From the NCBI GenBank assembly GCA_028040005.1, contig JAOFKK010000042.1, positions 1-8,478 of the forward strand: a stretch of 8,478 nt of DNA, read 5' to 3'. Shown here piece by piece: positions 7,459 to 8,478 of this stretch; within the stretch, counting starts at the first letter, position 1, and the number at the start of each line of letters is the position of its first letter. Under the pieces are notes generated by a model that worked only from the letters and a program-made list of their open reading frames with translations, was not told the origin of the DNA and did not search any database. This stretch comes from Rickettsiales bacterium (GTDB lineage: Bacteria; Pseudomonadota; Alphaproteobacteria; Rickettsiales; UBA1997). A program made the position numbers and the translations under genes.

Positions 7459-7944
7459 ATGTTATTATTTGCGCAGTTTTTAGGTATATCCGCTTTTATA
7501 TTAGCTATATTGGCCTTTTTATCCAGAGATGATATTAGGTTGAAAAGATTTGCTGGTTTTTCTGCTTTAACTTTAGCGATTCATTTTTTAATGATAGGTA
7601 GTAGGGCAGGTTTTGTGGTTGCTCTTATTTCTGGTACTCGTTTTTTTCTTGCTATAAATAATAAAAATCAATATTTGCCTGCAATCTTCATAATCATATA
7701 TATAGTATTGGGAATTATTTTGTATCAAAAATTATCAGATATTTTGCCAATTTTGGGTGGAATATGCGGCACTATAGCCGCTTTTTATTTGTCGGGTATA
7801 AAAATGAGATTATTATTTATCATGACTAATATATTTTGGTTAATGCATAATGTTATGTATTTTTCTATAGGTGGTATGTTGGCAGAAATATTTATGATTA
7901 TTGCTCACATAATTACTATTTACAGAATTTGGTTGAATAGATAA
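7459..7944 (+). CDS. YgjV-family inner membrane protein
   Basis: This is a 161-residue, almost wholly hydrophobic protein with about five or six predicted membrane helices (near residues 3-20, 32-48, 50-66, 72-92, 93-112 and 114-157). It resembles the YgjV/Imp-YgjV family: the start LLFAQFLGISAFILAILAFLS, the charged SRDDIRLKR loop, then IHFLMIGSRAGFVVALISGTRFF, and late FWLMHNVMYFSIGGMLAEI all follow the family layout. The function of this family is not established to my knowledge. The ATG at 7459 is six bases after the bioH-like stop, so the two genes are probably co-transcribed. It is the last protein gene before the rRNA, and no convincing intrinsic terminator is visible after it. Confidence 0.85.
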   Translation: MLLFAQFLGISAFILAILAFLSRDDIRLKRFAGFSALTLAIHFLMIGSRAGFVVALISGTRFFLAINNKNQYLPAIFIIIYIVLGIILYQKLSDILPILGGICGTIAAFYLSGIKMRLLFIMTNIFWLMHNVMYFSIGGMLAEIFMIIAHIITIYRIWLNR

Positions 7945-8000
7945 TTCTTATTAAACCTTGTCACCAAAGCTTGTTTTATAAGGGCTGATCAGATTTTATT

Positions 8001-8069
8001 AAATTTTTCTAAAAAATATATAAAATATAAGAATAAGTAGTTGACTTACTGAAATAGCCTTCTTATAAT
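8001..8069 (+). promoter_or_regulatory. Strong sigma-70 promoter with A/T upstream tract for the 23S rRNA gene
   Basis: TTGACT (8041-8046, five of six matches) and TATAAT (8064-8069, perfect) are separated by exactly 17 bases, the optimal spacing. Immediately upstream, 8001-8037 is an almost pure A/T stretch with A and T tracts, as expected of an UP element bound by the RNA polymerase alpha subunit. Transcription would start near 8076. This is the best promoter in the window and lies about 204 bases before the rRNA 5' end. The 96 bases between the ygjV-family gene and the promoter hold no gene that I can see. Confidence 0.8.
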
Positions 8070-8077
8070 CATCTTTT

Positions 8078-8116
8078 CCGGTGAGAGACTGGTGAGCGTA
8101 AAACTCATTATTTTTT
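8078..8116 (+). promoter_or_regulatory. Tandem leader hairpins with T6 run, attenuator-like
   Basis: CCGGT (8078-8082) pairs with ACTGG (8088-8092), with one G-U pair, around a GAGAG loop. Directly after, TGAG (8093-8096) pairs with CTCA (8104-8107), extendable by two G-U pairs at 8091-8092 with 8108-8109, around a 7-base loop. Six T residues follow at 8111-8116. GGTGAG occurs twice (8080-8085 and 8091-8096), 11 bases apart. The second hairpin plus T run looks like a weak intrinsic terminator or pause site about 40 bases into the transcript. The stem is short, so function is uncertain. Confidence 0.35.
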
Positions 8117-8160
8117 CATCTTGTTGTTTTAAAATCGTGAATAATTGACACAAATGAATA

Positions 8161-8189
8161 ATATATCAACTCTAACATTGATATATCAA
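8161..8189 (+). repeat. Duplicated ATATATCAA motif forming a 9-base-pair hairpin
   Basis: ATATATCAA occurs at 8161-8169 and again at 8181-8189, 20 bases apart. The first copy is also a perfect inverted partner of TTGATATAT at 8178-8186, with an 8-base loop between (8170-8177). In the rRNA leader this would fold as an AT-rich stem-loop. It may be a precursor processing or spacer structure, or a two-site binding element in DNA. Confidence 0.5.
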
Positions 8190-8234
8190 ATTCAATTTTA
8201 AATTGTTGTTTAATTTTTAGTAAATTAAAAGACA

Positions 8235-8244
8235 GTTCTTGAAA
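8235..8244 (+). promoter_or_regulatory. Candidate boxA antitermination element
   Basis: GTTCTTGAAA at 8235-8244, about 30 bases before the 23S gene, resembles the rRNA boxA core (as in TGTTCTTTGA-type elements). In rRNA operons boxA RNA is bound by NusB-NusE, which helps polymerase resist Rho-dependent termination. The position between promoter and rRNA fits. The match has one base missing in the T run, and no boxB or boxC was identified. Confidence 0.4.
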
Positions 8245-8272
8245 TAATTAATTTTGTTCTGCATGTAAATTA

Positions 8273-8478
8273 TACAAAGTGTTAAAGAGCATTCGATGGA
8301 TGCCTTGGCGTTAGCAGGCGATGAAGGACGTAACAGGCTGCGATAAGCCTCGGGTAGCTGCCAATAAGCTTTGATCCGAGGATTTCCGAATGGGGAAACC
8401 CACCTCTTTTGAGGTATCTCTAACTGAATAAATAGGTTTGAGAGGCGAACCTGGTGAACTGAAATATCTAAGTAGCCA
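8273..8478 (+). rRNA. rrl: 23S ribosomal RNA, 5' end (partial)
   Basis: The sequence matches the conserved first ~200 bases of 23S rRNA. GATGGATGCCTTGGC (8295-8309), GGCGATGAAGGACG (8318-8331) and CTGCGATAAGCC are near-universal. They are followed by GATTTCCGAATGGGGAAACC at 8381-8400 and GCGAACCTGGTGAACTGAAA at 8445-8464. Placing E. coli position 28 at base 8300 by the GGATGCC anchor puts the mature 5' end near 8273, with AAG and TTAAAG aligning to the E. coli terminus. The gene runs off the window, so only about 206 of ~2,900 bases are present. It has its own promoter and directly follows a protein gene, with no 16S rRNA or tRNA-Ile/Ala upstream. The 5' end is accurate to a few bases. Confidence 0.97.

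Larger units (their letters stand above)
8076..8272 (+). other. 5' leader of the 23S rRNA precursor
   Basis: About 197 bases lie between the predicted transcription start and the mature 23S 5' end. No tRNA, 16S rRNA or open reading frame is visible. The leader contains a GC-richer hairpin segment with a T6 run (8078-8116), a duplicated 9-mer forming a hairpin (8161-8189), an 8-base hairpin (8209-8216 with 8222-8229, loop TTAGT) and a boxA-like motif (8235-8244). The piece nearest the rRNA should pair with sequence beyond the 3' end of 23S to form the processing stalk, which lies outside the window. Confidence 0.6.

Noticed and set aside
7985..7992. CTGATCAG palindrome followed by T-rich sequence after the YgjV-family gene
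   Set aside because: The palindrome has no loop and the outer flanks pair poorly, so it is not a convincing terminator; an 8-base palindrome alone can occur by chance.
8145..8150. Second perfect TTGACA inside the 23S leader
   Set aside because: No hexamer resembling TATAAT lies 16-18 bases downstream (the sequence there is AACTCT-like), so a second rRNA promoter is not supported.
7945..8272. Search for tRNA genes (Ile/Ala) or a 16S 3' end before 23S
   Set aside because: No GTTCRA-type T-loop with matching acceptor stem and no anti-Shine-Dalgarno end was seen, so no tRNA or 16S remnant was called.
1..8478. CRISPR arrays, insertion sequences, integrases, toxin-antitoxin pairs
   Set aside because: There are no regularly spaced repeats, terminal inverted repeats, transposase motifs or small gene pairs of those types; the gene content is conserved housekeeping.

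Overview
The window is an AT-rich (roughly 70-75% A+T by eye) bacterial chromosome segment. All recognisable genes lie on the + strand and lead into the 5' end of a 23S rRNA gene. LeuD, FabI, guanylate kinase, the LppC/LpoA-type lipoprotein and the rRNA read best as alphaproteobacterial. The 23S gene follows a protein gene directly and has its own promoter, with no 16S rRNA or tRNA before it. Together with the base composition this suggests a Rickettsiales-like or other AT-rich alphaproteobacterial lineage. The presence of leuD and a bioH-like gene suggests more biosynthetic capacity than a typical Rickettsia. The taxonomy is inference from sequence feel, not from a search.

Layout. Bases 1-852 hold the C-terminal part of UbiB (ubiquinone biosynthesis kinase-like protein), cut by the window edge. 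A 102-base gap with an AT hairpin and a possible promoter follows. Bases 955-3475 form a tight cluster: leuD (leucine synthesis), fabI (fatty acid synthesis), gmk (GMP to GDP) and a small PEGA-domain lipoprotein. A 123-base gap separates this from a second cluster at 3599-7944: a short divergent RmuC-like membrane-anchored protein, zapE (division-linked AAA+ ATPase), an LppC/LpoA-type periplasmic-binding lipoprotein, a bioH-like pimeloyl-ACP esterase and a YgjV-family membrane protein. Within clusters the spacing is 1-20 bases, so each is probably one operon. Two genes appear to use non-ATG starts, and most starts lack a visible Shine-Dalgarno sequence.

Bases 7945-8272 contain no protein gene. 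They hold an A/T-rich upstream tract, a near-perfect sigma-70 promoter (TTGACT, 17 bases, TATAAT), and a leader of about 200 bases with hairpins, a T6 run, a repeated 9-mer and a boxA-like element. The 23S rRNA then starts at about 8273 and runs off the end.

Most of the window is conserved housekeeping content, and I do not see a new defence, mobile or secretion system. The points most worth checking are the isolated 23S gene with its structured leader, the shortened RmuC-like protein that keeps a PD-(D/E)xK-like signature, and the bioH-like gene outside any biotin cluster.
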